Assembly: GCA_032622095.1 (NCBI GenBank)
Contig: CP136069.1
Span: forward strand, 109,458,278-109,522,277
Reading direction: 5' to 3'
Length of the DNA stretch: 64,000 nt
Source of the DNA: Siphonodentalium dalli
Lineage: Eukaryota > Mollusca > Scaphopoda > Gadilida > Siphonodentaliidae
Shown: piece after piece, positions 1 through 10,199 of the stretch
How positions within the stretch are numbered: the first letter of the stretch is position 1
Layout of the letters: the number at the start of each line of letters is the position of its first letter
Program-made: the position numbers and the translations under genes
Notes under the pieces: model-generated
Databases searched by the model: none
Seen by the model: the letters and a program-made list of their open reading frames with translations, nothing else
Told to the model about the DNA's origin: nothing

Positions 1-171
1 TCAGGAAAAATAACTTCGCAAAGCATACAAACGCAAGTGGTTTAGCAGCACTGGAGGTGGGCATGCTGATCAACCAGTGTCTGTTGTTCAAACTTCAAAG
101 GAACAAATCACTACAGTTATCAGCAACGTGATAAATCACATGGCAATGAGGAGTATACAAATAAGTCTTAC

Positions 172-203
172 CTGAACTATATCTTTAGAATTATCCCCCA
201 ACT
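172..203 (-). CDS. ERGIC3: ERGIC3 32-nt micro-exon
   Basis: A 32-nt exon on the minus strand with the acceptor ATTTTATTGTTACAG and the donor GTAAGAC. It adds AG to the A left by the previous exon (Lys) and then reads LGDNSKDIVQ in frame, ending in phase 0. The LG lines up with the LG that follows the NLFKQRLD segment in family members. The residues after it are not strongly conserved, so support rests on phase, splice sites and the LG match. The remaining two thirds of the protein (rest of the lumenal domain, second membrane helix, C-terminal tail) must lie left of position 1. Nothing in 1-171 resembles the next family segment. Confidence 0.82.
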
Positions 204-564
204 CTGTAACAATAAAATCGTAAAACATTTAAGATACTATCATCAGGGATGAGAGTGGATTTTATAAAAATTAGCTGAAAAAACCCAACAAATGAGCGAA
301 GTGAGGCGCTGCCAATTTGGCCTGAGGTCTTTTTACGATTTCAGTGCATTTTCCAGCAACTTGGGCAACATTGAGTGTTTTTCAGCACTTCACATTAAGC
401 ACAAAAAACACATTACCACGCTCAACTGAGAATTGCTATCAACAATTGTGTAGCAACTGTAAGGCTACATAATAAAATCCTTTTTAGCCTGGACAATTCT
501 GCTATATAGCATTAATATCAAACCAATTCATGTTACATTTCACAATTCAGTAATGAGACATAAA
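204..564. other. ERGIC3 intron, nothing recognised
   Basis: AT-rich intron between the micro-exon and the first repeat. I see no open frame, repeat end or RNA gene here. Confidence 0.5.
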
Positions 565-1007
565 TAAAACAAGAGATGGACTGTCGTCCGGTGAATACCC
601 CCTTGTGGCATACCGCCTCGTGTGGGCATATTTATAACCTATGACTGATATACCTATGACAGATGGAATCAAAAATGAGCATTTTCATATAAACAAAGAT
701 GAATAACTATAGAACAAAAAACCTAAACAAAACTGTTCAAGTTATGGCCTGAATAGACATCGGACAGACCAACAGATAAACAAAGATGAATAACTCTAGA
801 ATGGAGAATCCGAATAAAACAATGGAACCCTCTATTGAATGTCCTCATAGTGGTGAACATCCATAACAAATTTCAGTGAGATCCCAGCACAACTGTTCAA
901 GTTATGACATGAACAGACATCAGACAGAGCAAAAATTGCTCGATGGATTGACAATGGACAAAGTCAAAACAGTGTACACCCCATTCTCTTTGAGAGCGGG
1001 GGTATAA
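565..1007 (+). repeat. Dispersed repeat ending in a GGGGGTATAAT hairpin
   Basis: It begins with AACAAGAGATGGACTGTCG, and the first ~230 bp recur at 14417-14640 at clear similarity. It ends with an ACCCC..CTCtttGAG..GGGGGT stem followed by ATAATG. The same end occurs at 35208-35240 and, weakly, near 43560-43605. It is non-coding. Confidence 0.7.
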
Positions 1008-1150
1008 TGAAAGTGTCAATGACACTGTAGCTCAATCTGGAAATGGAATAATTTTATGTGTTACATTCAATGGAGAGATTAAGAATGAGGAAAGTTGAAA
1101 TGTCTAAGTAATACCAGATTATCAACATGAAGAGATTTAAATATAAAGTA
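1007..1150 (+). repeat. Dispersed repeat segment shared with 17834-17977
   Basis: The sequence from AATGAAAGTGTCAATGACAC to ATATAAAGTA recurs at 17834-17977 with scattered substitutions. There it is joined to the broken end of a copia pol remnant. Here it leads into the ~160-bp array. Confidence 0.75.
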
Positions 1151-2790
1151 AAATCCAAGATGGTTGCTGGCGGCTATGTTTTCAATAAAAATCAAAAACA
1201 TTTGATAACTTCCATCTAGTAAGATCAATATCAAGATTAATATGAAGTCTGGTGATAATTGGATGAGGGAAGTGGACTGTATAGGGTGTGCCAAAGGATT
1301 TAGTCATGTAAAGAGTAAAATCCAAGGTGGCTGCCAGTTGACAAATGACCCCAAATTGACTCGTTCCCATCTACATTCCAATGTCAACAGCCATGACAAA
1401 TTTCATGATGATCAGACCAAAAGTACCACCTGTAGCCCGTGCCAAAGGATTAAGTCATGCAAAGATTAAAATCCAAGATGGCTGCTGGTGGCCATCTTTT
1501 TTGGCCGAATGACATAAAAATGACTCTTTCCCATCTACATGTCATTGTTAATACCCATGACAAATTTCATGATGATCTGACCAAAGGTACGACCTGTAGC
1601 CCGTGTGAAAGGATTTAATCATGCAAAGAGTAAAATACAACATGGCTGCCAGCTGCCATGTTTTCTGGCCGAACGACCCCAAAATAACTTGTTCCCATTT
1701 ACAAGTCAATATTAACATCCAATACAAATTTCATGATGATCAGACAAACGGTACAGCCTGTAGCCCGTACTAATGAATTGAATTTTGAAATCCAAAATGG
1801 CTGGTGGCGGCTGGTGGCGGTCAATATTAACATCCAATACAAATTTCATAATGATCTGACCAAAGGTACGACCTGTAGCCCGTGTGAATGGATTTGGTCA
1901 TGCAAAGAGTAAAATACAAGATGGCTGCCAGCTGCCATGTTTTCTTGCCGACCCCAAAATTACTTGTTCCCATCTACATGTCAATATTAACATCCAAAAC
2001 AAATTTCATGATGATCAGACAAATGGGAGCGTGTAGCCCATGCTAATGGATTGAATTTTGAAATAAAAATGGCCACTGGCAGCCATGTTTTTTGGCTGAA
2101 TGACCACAAAATGACTCGTTCCCATATACATGTCATTGTTAACATCCATGATAAATTTTATGATGATCCGACAAAAGGTACGACCTTTAGCCCATGCCAA
2201 AGGATTTAGTCATGCAAAGAGTAAAATCCAAGATGGCTGTCAGCGGCCATGTTTTTTGGCCGAATGACCCCAAAATTACTCGTTCCCACCTACATGTCAA
2301 TATTAACAACCATGACAAATTTCATGATGATCAGACGAATAGTACGACATGTAGCCCGTGCTAATGAATCGTTCCGGTCTAAATGTTGATGTCAACAGCT
2401 GTGACAAACTTCATAATGATCTGACCAAAGGTACGACCTGTAGCCCATGTGAAACGATTTAGTCATGCAAAGAGTAAAATACAAGATGGCTGCCAGCTGC
2501 CAACTGCCATGTTTTCTTGCTGACCCCAAAATTACTTGTTCCCATCTACATGTCAATATTAGCATCCAATACAAATTTCATGATGATCAGACAAACGGTA
2601 CATCCTGTAGCCCGTGCTAATGGATTGAATTTTGAAATAAAAATGGCCGCTGGCAGCCATGTTTTTTCACTGAATGACCACAAAATGACTCGTTCCCATC
2701 TACATGTCATTGTTAACATCCATGATAAATTTTATGATGATCCGACAAAAGGTACGACCTTTAGCCCATGCCAAAGTAAAGTTGAGCTAA
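1120..2790 (+). repeat. Degenerate ~160-bp tandem array, about ten units
   Basis: Ten copies of a kernel like AAATCCAAGATGGCTGCCAG occur at about 1151, 1318, 1468, 1631, 1790, 1911, 2062, 2223, 2476 and 2637. Each is followed by CCATGTTTT..GGCCGAATGACC, by CTCGTTCCCATCTACATGTC, and by a block like TTTCATGATGATC..GGTACGACC. Spacing is mostly 150-170 bp, with a short unit near 1800-1910 and a disturbed one near 2380. Open frames inside are by-products of the repeat. Three inverted copies lie at 32080-32440. Confidence 0.85.
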
Positions 2791-3496
2791 CAATGGTATC
2801 TCACAAAAATTGTGTTCAAAGTTTCTTTGTTACCAACAAATTAAATACTCACAACAAAACAAATTACATTATCATAGTTGTCAAGAGCACCACGGCGGAG
2901 GCATATTACATGCACTAGCTTGTTTTAAATTGCAATTAAGAAAGATTAGAGTTATCAACCTAAAACCAATTCAATTTAAAATCTTCCTTAAAAAAAACCC
3001 ATATTAAAGTCTGGCGAGTCATTAGACAAATCCCCAATAAAGAACAGCTTGTATTTTGAGCCAATTCAGCCACATGCCAATTCTGGTATTGATCAACCAA
3101 TCGTAACAAGAACTAAGTCGAATAAGGTCTGTAACTCTGGTAAGATGGAAGATCGAACTTGACCTTGGCTTCAAACCAGCATACCAAATTTCAACATTAA
3201 CTGAAGTTATCATCCGGAAACCAAGAAGCCTGAAAAGCTTTGTATATCTAGTGAAAATAGGCAGACGAAACTCAAAATCGAACTTGAACTACATTTTAAG
3301 GTTGTAAACCTGTATGCTAAACTTCATTCCATTCAGCTAAAATTCACTAATGTTATCATCCAGAAACAGAAAAGGGCCCAAATTAAAATGCATAACAAGA
3401 TTACTAAATTGGGAATATTTATATGTATGGTTTGTATCCAATCATAAACTAATCATAAGATACTGCCAATTGGTTTCTGGTGATAATTTTATTATT
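2791..3496. other. No gene; old repeat fragments
   Basis: AT-rich intronic DNA with fragments such as ACCAAATTTCAACATTAACTG and GTTATCATCCGGAAACC that look like worn dispersed repeats. No convincing open frame. Confidence 0.4.
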
Positions 3497-3630
3497 GTAA
3501 ACTAGCAACTTATCTGAAATATATTCATCTTGAACTATTCACGACCTCGACGCATAACGACGCCGTCTCTCACCCTACCTATTGGTCCGCTTCAGGATCA
3601 CAACAGATTTACACAACCAATGTAATTACA
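3497..3630 (+). repeat. Left arm of the tyrosine-recombinase element
   Basis: Pairs with the reverse complement of 7440-7575, with about one mismatch in seven and a few indels. The best-kept block is the 30 bp around CTATTGGTCCGCTTCAGG. Confidence 0.75.
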
Positions 3631-4051
3631 TAATCTGGCTACCAAAGTGGGAAACATTATTGACACAGTTCAAGGGGAGGGTGATACACCAGAACTTAGA
3701 TATGTTGAGGTTGACTGCTTGGCATCTGTTGACAAATGTCTCCAAGCAGAGGGATTTTCTGAACAATCTTGGAAATTGGTCGTTGCATCCTGGAGAAAAG
3801 TTACACAGAAAAACTACAAAAGAATTCAAAAGATTTTATAGCTGATGTAGTGAAAGGAAAATTAATCGGTATGATCTTTGACACAGTGCGCAAATTTTCT
3901 AGCTGATTTGTTTGAGGAGGGTTTAAAGTATAGGCTATATCAGGTAATAGATATATGTTGTCTTCGACATTACCCACTATTGATGGGGTTCATATCGGGC
4001 GGCATACAAAGATTAATGGAATGTTAAAAGGGATATTCAATACCAGACCAC

Positions 4052-4059
4052 CAATACAT
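4052..4059. repeat. hAT target-site duplication (left), CAATACAT
   Basis: The 8-bp CAATACAT is repeated exactly at 7143-7150. Eight bases is the standard hAT duplication length. Confidence 0.95.
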
Positions 4060-7000
4060 TAGAGCTGAAACGGTTAGACGGTTAACCGGTTAGCATCCGG
4101 TTAGCGACGTAACCGGTTAGAAAAAAATGAACCGGACGAAACCGCATCCCGTTATCAGTTGAATGTGAACGTGAAAAATCCTCAAAATATTAGGTTAAAT
4201 GATGCAAAACTAATACTAAACCCTGTGTCACCGATAGTAGAGTGCAATGCAAGCATTAATTGGTACACGCAGTAGTATCAAATATTTAGTAGCAATTCTC
4301 GAACGGTCAGCAAGTGTCGGCGACCTTCAAACAATTCCGGACCTTTGAAGTTTTCTCTGATCTTCCGACAAGAGCACATGTGCAGTCACTGTGTATCAAG
4401 GCGGGATAGTTCAAAGCAATGAAGTCACTGAATCAGTGAATCTGTCATCTGATAGACACCCCTCAGGTATTATTTCGTGTTGAATTTTGAGAAGGGAAGA
4501 CGCTTCAAGACGGCTATTATCTAAATTGAATCGCGTAAATCAGAAGTGTGGGCGAATTTCCGATTGGTAGAAGACAATGCAAACAAAAAAAAGTTTGCGG
4601 AATGCAAAATTTGTCAGTATAGATTTGTCTACTCTGGGTCCACGTCGAACATGGCTTCTCATTTAAAGAAGAAACACATCTTCGTGAGTGTGAACACACC
4701 AGAGCCAAATCAGCCAGTTGCTCCTGATGCTAGTTACAGAAGCGGAATTTCACAGAAATGTTCCGATGAACCCGGACCAAGTGAATCTCTACGAAAGAAG
4801 CAAACCACTCTGGGTTTCCACGTACCCAAACCCATGTCAAAATCGAAATGGAACGCTATCACGGGAGCTTTGGTTGAGTGGTGCGCTATGGATATGAGGC
4901 CTTTGTGCATAGTTAATGGGTCGGGATTTCGCAAATTCATAGGACAACTGAACGAGACATACACAGTTCCCTGTCACACCACAATAAAGAAATATCTTAA
5001 GCTGAATTATACGGAAATGAAAGGGCGTTTCCTTAAAGAATTGAACAAGAATGATTATCTGGCTATTACAACTGATTGCTGGACGAGTTGTGCAACTGAA
5101 GCTTACATCACCGTGACAGTGCACTACGTCGGTGAAGACTGGGATATTCACAATTTCATCCTGTGTACCTGAGAAGTGAAAGAGCGACATACATCCTCCA
5201 ATTTGGCAAAAGAAATCAGATTGATTCTAGACGAATTTCGCATCACGGACAAGGTATCGGGTATTACGTCAGACAATTGTTCGAATATTGTGGCTGCTGT
5301 GGGTGAGATGGACTTGGGAGATACCCCACATATTCGGTGTTTTGGACACACGCTCCAGCTGAGCGTAAATATTGGACTCAGACTTCCCGCCATTTCGCGT
5401 GCGAGTGGAGGTGCTAGACGCCTTGTTACCCATTTCAACAAATCGAATGTTGCAAATAACGCTTTGAAAGAAACACAGAAAATTTGAATTCGCCCGAGCA
5501 CAGTTTGCTGCAGGATGTGTCCACTCGGTGGAACTCCACAATCGTAATGTTCCAGAGACTTCTAGAGCAAAGACTACCAGTGCTTGCTGTTATCCTTGAT
5601 CAGAATATAACCAAAGATTCTGACGCGCGCGTCTTGGAGCTCAGTGACGATATCTGGCGCACGATGGAGGCCATCACACCCACCCTCAAACCGCTTCAGA
5701 TGGCCACTGAAATTCTGTGTTCGGATGAGTTTCCTACACTCAGCACGATCTACCCTATGGTATGCGCTTGTTAGCAAACCATCTCAAAGAGAATACCGGT
5801 GACATCAAAGTTTTGAAAGAGTTCAAAAAGACTGTGGCTTCTGATCTGAGAAAGCGTTATCCACTGGGCAAACCTGGTAAGAATCAATTGGTGATAGCAG
5901 CATTTTTGGATCCTCGATACAAGAGTCTTTTCTTCTTAAACGAGGAACAGAGAGACGAAGTTTGCGAATGTGTGCTCAGTATGTTGGTCGAAAAGGAGAA
6001 AACAGAATCTGGTAAATCGAAACCAGATACTGCAGATAGTGCTTCAGAGAGCGAGACCAGTCAGGCATGTCAAAGTTCTTCTGGCAAATCGCCGACTAAA
6101 TGTACCGATATGGAAGTGTCGGAAGTCGTTCCGGGTACATCTACGTCTAATAGTTTATTGTCGGGACCCGACGTGACTGTGCGCGAATTCGCAACGAAAA
6201 TAAAAAAGTCAAAAGTAGAATCCACCAACGAAGCCATGAAGTTCTTGTTGGGTGACTTCTATGACAGTGGTTTATCACGTGAGACAGAGGGGGACGATGT
6301 TTCAATTGAGTTGAAAGCCTACATTGGATCGCGGATATCGCCGCAAGTTAAGCCAACGTTCTGGTGGAAAATGAACTCTGATCGATTCCCCCGTGTGGCA
6401 GCGCTCGCGAGAAAGTACCTAGGTATTCCAGGCACGTCTGTGCCGTCAGAGCGGATTTTTTCGGCAGCCGGAAACATCGTATCGAAAAAAACGGGCGAGT
6501 TTGGACCCCGACACTGTTGACAGTTTGATCTTCATTCGCGAGTTTCTTCGAAAGGGGGAGAAATTCAGAGTTAATATCCGCGACCATGATGATAGTGATT
6601 CCGACGAATAGTATTAGGCCTACTGAATAGGACTGCATTACCTAACTGACCTTCATTTTAGTGCTATAGCTACATGTATGAGTTATTACGTTTCAGTTTT
6701 TATTAAATCATTGGAGGATATACCAATGATGGTAATTATATATTACAGATCTTTAATGTATAGTTTTGTTACTCGTTTTACCAATACCCAATTACCCATA
6801 CTATTGTTACTCGTTTTACAGATGCCCAAACATGCTGATCACCGGCAAATGGCGGCAATTGCAAATAAGCATCCCCTGCCATTCACAAATTTCACTTGCT
6901 CATTCCCCATCACGAGAGCCAGCAAAAGAACAGAGAATGCGTGTTTTTGAATATCGTTAAATGCCGTGAATAAGGTCTTTATTTCAGCTGCTATTTCTCA

Positions 7001-7142
7001 CCTAGGCTGTCCCTGGAGCATGGCAAATGTCGACATAATTAGTCAGAGAGAACTCCACTATAAATTAGCGGTTAACCGGTTGAAATCCGGTTAACCCCGA
7101 TGGTTAACCGGTTAGAAGAATGGGTCAACCGTTTCAGCTCTA
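4060..7142 (+). mobile_element. hAT transposon, 3.08 kb, complete ends, dead gene
   Basis: The terminal inverted repeats are TAGAGCTGAAACGGTT at the left end and its exact complement at the right. Subterminal GGTTAACCGG motifs repeat at both ends (about 4075-4125 and 7070-7115), as expected for hAT transposase binding sites. A perfect CAATACAT duplication flanks it. It lies inside the tyrosine-recombinase frame, so it is the younger insertion. It carries one transposase gene in the plus orientation, now broken. Confidence 0.95.
4537..6611 (+). pseudogene. hAT transposase, BED-finger type (ZBED-like), broken
   Basis: The order is typical of hAT transposases. A BED zinc finger lies at 4537-4680 (VWANF, then CKICQYRF, then SNMASHLKKKH). 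A catalytic core follows with TTDCWTS near 5070, TSDNCSN near 5270 and CFGHTLQL near 5335. The C-terminal dimerisation domain has VPSERIFSAAGN near 6445 and ends in an acidic tail at 6611. There is an in-frame TGA at 5170-5172, and there are frame changes near 5470-5490, 5755-5765 and 6495-6510. No ATG lies between the upstream stop at 4522 and the BED finger, so the original start was upstream, perhaps in a spliced exon. Gene identity is firm and activity is lost. Confidence 0.92.
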
Positions 7143-7150
7143 CAATACAT
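7143..7150. repeat. hAT target-site duplication (right), CAATACAT
   Basis: Exact partner of 4052-4059. Confidence 0.95.
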
Positions 7151-7439
7151 CACTTATTACCTAATTGGGATCTATCTAAAGTCTTAGAAATGTTGAGGAA
7201 TCCACAGTTTTCTTGGTGGCCATAACTACATTTAGAAGATGTAGTAATATTCAATCATTACATATAAATCTGGAGCATATGAGGAAACAAGAGAATGGTA
7301 TTATCTTTCTGAGAAGGGGTCTTTCAAAACAAGATAGGATCTCACACCAGAATCCCCGGATTTTTGTCCCAGTTTTTTTCTGTTTGATTAAAGTTTCATG
7401 GTAGCCAATGAGCGCCATGAGATTTTAAATGAAGATGGC

Positions 7440-7575
7440 TGCCGGATAACATCGGTTGTGTAAAATGTGTGATCCTGAAGCGGACCAATAGGTAGGGTGA
7501 GATACAGCGTTATTATGAGTCAAGGTTGTGAATAGTTCAAGATAAATATATTTCAGGTAGGTATAGTTTACTCTT
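7440..7575 (-). repeat. Right arm of the tyrosine-recombinase element
   Basis: Reverse complement of the 3497-3630 arm. It ends about 95 bp from the ERGIC3 exon at 7670. Confidence 0.75.
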
Positions 7576-7604
7576 AAAATTGGGACTTGTTCCAAATCTA
7601 ACAA

Positions 7605-7655
7605 TTTTCATTAGAAAATTATTTTCATTAGAAAATTATTTTCATTAGAAAATTA
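7605..7655 (+). repeat. Three 17-bp tandem repeats
   Basis: TTTTCATTAGAAAATTA occurs three times in a row, 15 bp from the donor side of the ERGIC3 exon. Confidence 0.9.
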
Positions 7656-7669
7656 GTTTTTAAACTTAC

Positions 7670-7789
7670 TTTGTTTCTCAGCAGTATCGTCAATAGGACT
7701 CCCTTTCAGATCTAACCTCTGTTTGAATAAGTTGTGAGCCACATCAATTTGAGTTTCACCAGACACATCCATGGCATCTATGCTGATAT
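7670..7789 (-). CDS. ERGIC3: ERGIC3 internal exon, start of lumenal domain
   Basis: A 120-nt exon flanked on the minus strand by the acceptor TTGTTTTCTAG and the donor GTAAGT. The single open frame reads Y-ISIDAMDVSGE, then DVAHNLFKQRLDLKG, then DDTAEKQ. The SIDAMDV and HNLFKQRLD segments are hallmark ERGIC3/Erv46 lumenal motifs. The first two bases complete the Tyr codon begun by the exon at 33378, and the final A begins a Lys codon completed by the exon at 203. The GCCATGG inside it has a good start context but encodes the internal Met of IDAMDV, so it is not the start. The upstream intron is about 25.6 kb (7790-33377) and the downstream intron about 7.5 kb (204-7669). Both are filled with mobile elements. 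Confidence 0.96.
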
Positions 7790-8058
7790 CTAGAAAACAA
7801 AGTAGATTATCAACACGTCCATACATAAATCAGTTATATTTCTCAGCATATTTAACAGCAGTCTATGTAAACATACACTCAGATTCATACTGATACTGAG
7901 TCTATTGCATTCCCATCAACTTTTCATTTCTGAACGGTGGTGGGCTTCCCCCAAATTACGTCATACCGCACTAAATATAAATCTGAAATTAGTTGTGATT
8001 GACAGGCGTAAACATGGTCACGTGCCAGTGCCGTCATGGCCGCTTCAACCATGTGAAG

Positions 8059-10120
8059 CCGATTCTAAAGCCGGGCGCACACGTCGGAACATTGTTGTAC
8101 AACATTGTTGTATGGGTCATACAACATTGTTGTAAGCGTCCGCACACGCTACAACAAAATGACACAACAAATGTTATACAACAATGTTGTGACTAGCCGC
8201 ACACGGCGAATATTTGTTGTACAACAAGTCACGTGATAAAACGTCATCAAGTCACGTGTTGGCTGCATACTAATTTCAGCTCTGAGTTCCCCCCCCCCCC
8301 CCCAAGTTGATAGATGCGGAAAGCATGCACCAGGCTCGATTTTGCCACGAATCTCTACCCTGGGCCTGGCTAACGCACGTTATATATATACACTGAACGG
8401 ATTTGGACCAATTTAGTACTTTTTCATAGAATAGGTTATATGGAGTTATCATTATTAAACCTCCAGGCCATACATAATTTGGTTATGTTGTACCTCTTGT
8501 GTTATTGGGGAGGGGATATCAGGAGTTATTATTAGACCTCCTTTATTAAACTATATGGAGTGGTGGGTGAGGGCATAATATACGCCAAACATGGACCTTG
8601 TTTTTTGTTTAATTTGGACAGAGTTACTCTTACAAGTGTTTATAAATAAATCTCATGTCCTTTCATTATTAATGGGAATTTTGGAAGGAGCGTGTAAATC
8701 ATGGACCTTGATTTCGAACCTTTGTTCATATTAACTTTTTTTTTAAATCGGCGCAGGCTTTGACCAATGATACATGACCGAGCGGAACATGTTATTAGGT
8801 TCAAAATATGATGTAATTGTATTTACTAGCTGCTTGAGCGATAGCCAACTTCTGTGTTGAATATATTGTTATTTTCACTTCTATGACTTGGTGAATTAAC
8901 TTCCTATCCAAGGGAATGACACACCCACATCTTGAAAATTGTACAGGTCTGGGTGAATCAACAATAAGCAGGATCACTGAGTTGTGGCGATATTGGATTC
9001 ATCCAGCTCTGACCCATGGTTTCAGAGATTCATCCAACTCCGGTTGTGTGGCTCTATAGGGCTCAGGTCAACGTTCTCGAGCAGCATTTCCATATGTGGA
9101 AGTCATGAATAATTCATGACTTCCACACAGAGAATACCACTACAGAACCCCCAACCCATAGTTCCAAAACCATGGAACCGGGCATGGTAGGTCCAATATG
9201 GACATGACTCGCATGAGTCAGAGACAGCCAGATAGGGCATATTGATCGACAATAGCCCGATCGGGCAATAATCGACTGATTGATTTTCCACAGCCATAAC
9301 GGTTGCATAACAAATGTTTCGCTCTCTAAAATATTTGTTAATGTTATTTGAACTTATTTCTCAATTGGTATAATTTAACTATAAATTTTCACGGTAAACA
9401 TCCATCAATTATACGTGTAAATAGGAACCGGCAAATAATTTATAGTCAAGTTTGGATATTATTATAGATAAATCGGTGCCGGTGGTTCAAATTCAATCAA
9501 TTTTAATTTTCAGACCTGTACAAGCTGTAGACAGTGTAGTTTGTACAAATTACTATTGGCAAGACATGGGAAGTGTAACACCATTGGATAGAAAATGTAT
9601 TCACCAAGACCTATATTATGCAGTAGTCAGTGCAGTAGGCCCTACTGGAGAACTGAACTGAAGTCTGGACCTGTGAGTGTGAACACAGAACAGGAGAATC
9701 ATTCTCACTCTCAGAAATTACAGAATTCCATGTGCTGGTGAATAAAATAAAATCACATTTCGAACCCAGGAACCACTCCGCTTGGTCAATCTATATCGTT
9801 TCTCAATGTCTGCACCTATTTTGTATGAAAGCATGCTTCAGTTTTCAATGTTAGTTCAAAATATCGACTGTAATAAATTTCGAGGTGGGAGCCGCCATGT
9901 TTCTCTTCACCTTGAGATTTTACGCTGTACGTCATAGACTAAAAATAGAACGCTGTCCATCCATTGGCTACAACAACCAACAAAATCAAAATAATATGAT
10001 CTCTCACAACATTGTTGCACAACAAATTTCTGTTGCGTACAACAAAAAACAGACCACCGCACACGCTACAACAATGTTGTACAACATTGTTGCGACGTGT
10101 GCAGTGGGCTTAAGAATCGG
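8059..10120. mobile_element. Element with CAACAATGTTGT-rich inverted ends, non-coding
   Basis: The left end at 8059-8113 and the reverse complement of 10065-10120 share GATTCTAAAGCC/GATTCTTAAGCC, CGCACACGTCG/TGCACACGTCG, and then AACATTGTTGTACAACATTG. Both ends hold further palindromic CAACAATGTTGT or TTGTTGTACAACAA copies and CCGCACACG motifs (8090-8235 and 10000-10105). The inside (about 8240-9985) shows no coherent gene. A poly-C run sits near 8288. The match extends past the TTAA-like site, so I do not assign a target duplication. Superfamily unknown. Confidence 0.6.
9085..9128. repeat. Perfect-stem palindrome
   Basis: TGTGGAAGTCATGAAT is followed at once by its inverse ATTCATGACTTCCACA, inside the non-coding element. 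Confidence 0.85.
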
Positions 10121-10199
10121 AATGAATAGTTGCAGGGTTTGTGACTTTTCGTTCGGCGGTTGTTTTACTGACAATAAAGGGAACAGCTAGCTTCCGGGA

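Larger units (their letters stand above)
3647..7400 (+). pseudogene. Tyrosine recombinase (phage-integrase fold) remnant, interrupted
   Basis: Two parts lie either side of the hAT insertion. In 3647-4051, LQAEGFSEQSW then ASWRKVTQKNY matches the N-terminal core-binding, SAM-like domain of eukaryotic tyrosine recombinases. FLADLFEEGLKY and then GMLKGIFNTRPP follow in shifted frames. After the hAT element, 7151-7400 gives WDLSKVLEMLRNPQF, then TTFRRCSNIQSL, whose first Arg is probably the first catalytic Arg. GIIFLRRGLSKQDRISH then leads to a KIFVP-like segment. The frame ends before the His-X-X-Arg and Tyr motifs, so the catalytic C-terminus is missing. There are several frame breaks. Family identity is from motif recall. 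Confidence 0.7.
3497..7575 (+). mobile_element. Inverted-repeat element with tyrosine-recombinase remnant, split by hAT
   Basis: Imperfect inverted repeats of about 120-130 bp bound this segment, at 3497-3630 and 7440-7575. The shared core includes TCACCCTACCTATTGGTCCG and TTGAACTATTCAC. Without the nested hAT element the body is only about 1 kb. Between the arms lies a worn tyrosine-recombinase frame. I could not identify a target-site duplication. DIRS retroelements are the known tyrosine-recombinase group with inverted ends, whereas Cryptons lack terminal repeats. The class is left open. Confidence 0.65.

Noticed and set aside
1120..2790. CRISPR-like or satellite centromere array
   Set aside because: Units are long and worn and lack spacer structure. 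Related copies are dispersed, so it is part of an interspersed element.
7670..7772. Perfect GCCATGG context in the 7670-7789 exon as an ERGIC3-unrelated translation start
   Set aside because: The frame continues upstream into ISID and joins the exon at 33378 in phase. The Met is the internal IDAMDV residue of the ERGIC3 family.
9750..9800. tRNA-like boxes on the minus strand (CCAAGCGGAG, then GGGTTCGAAAT)
   Set aside because: The box B match is partial, the boxes are too close, and no cloverleaf can be drawn. Possibly a worn SINE piece at most.
8065..10113. TTAA target duplication, making 8059-10120 a piggyBac or Kolobok element
   Set aside because: The inverted match continues outside the TTAA-like bases, and the left copy reads CTAAA.
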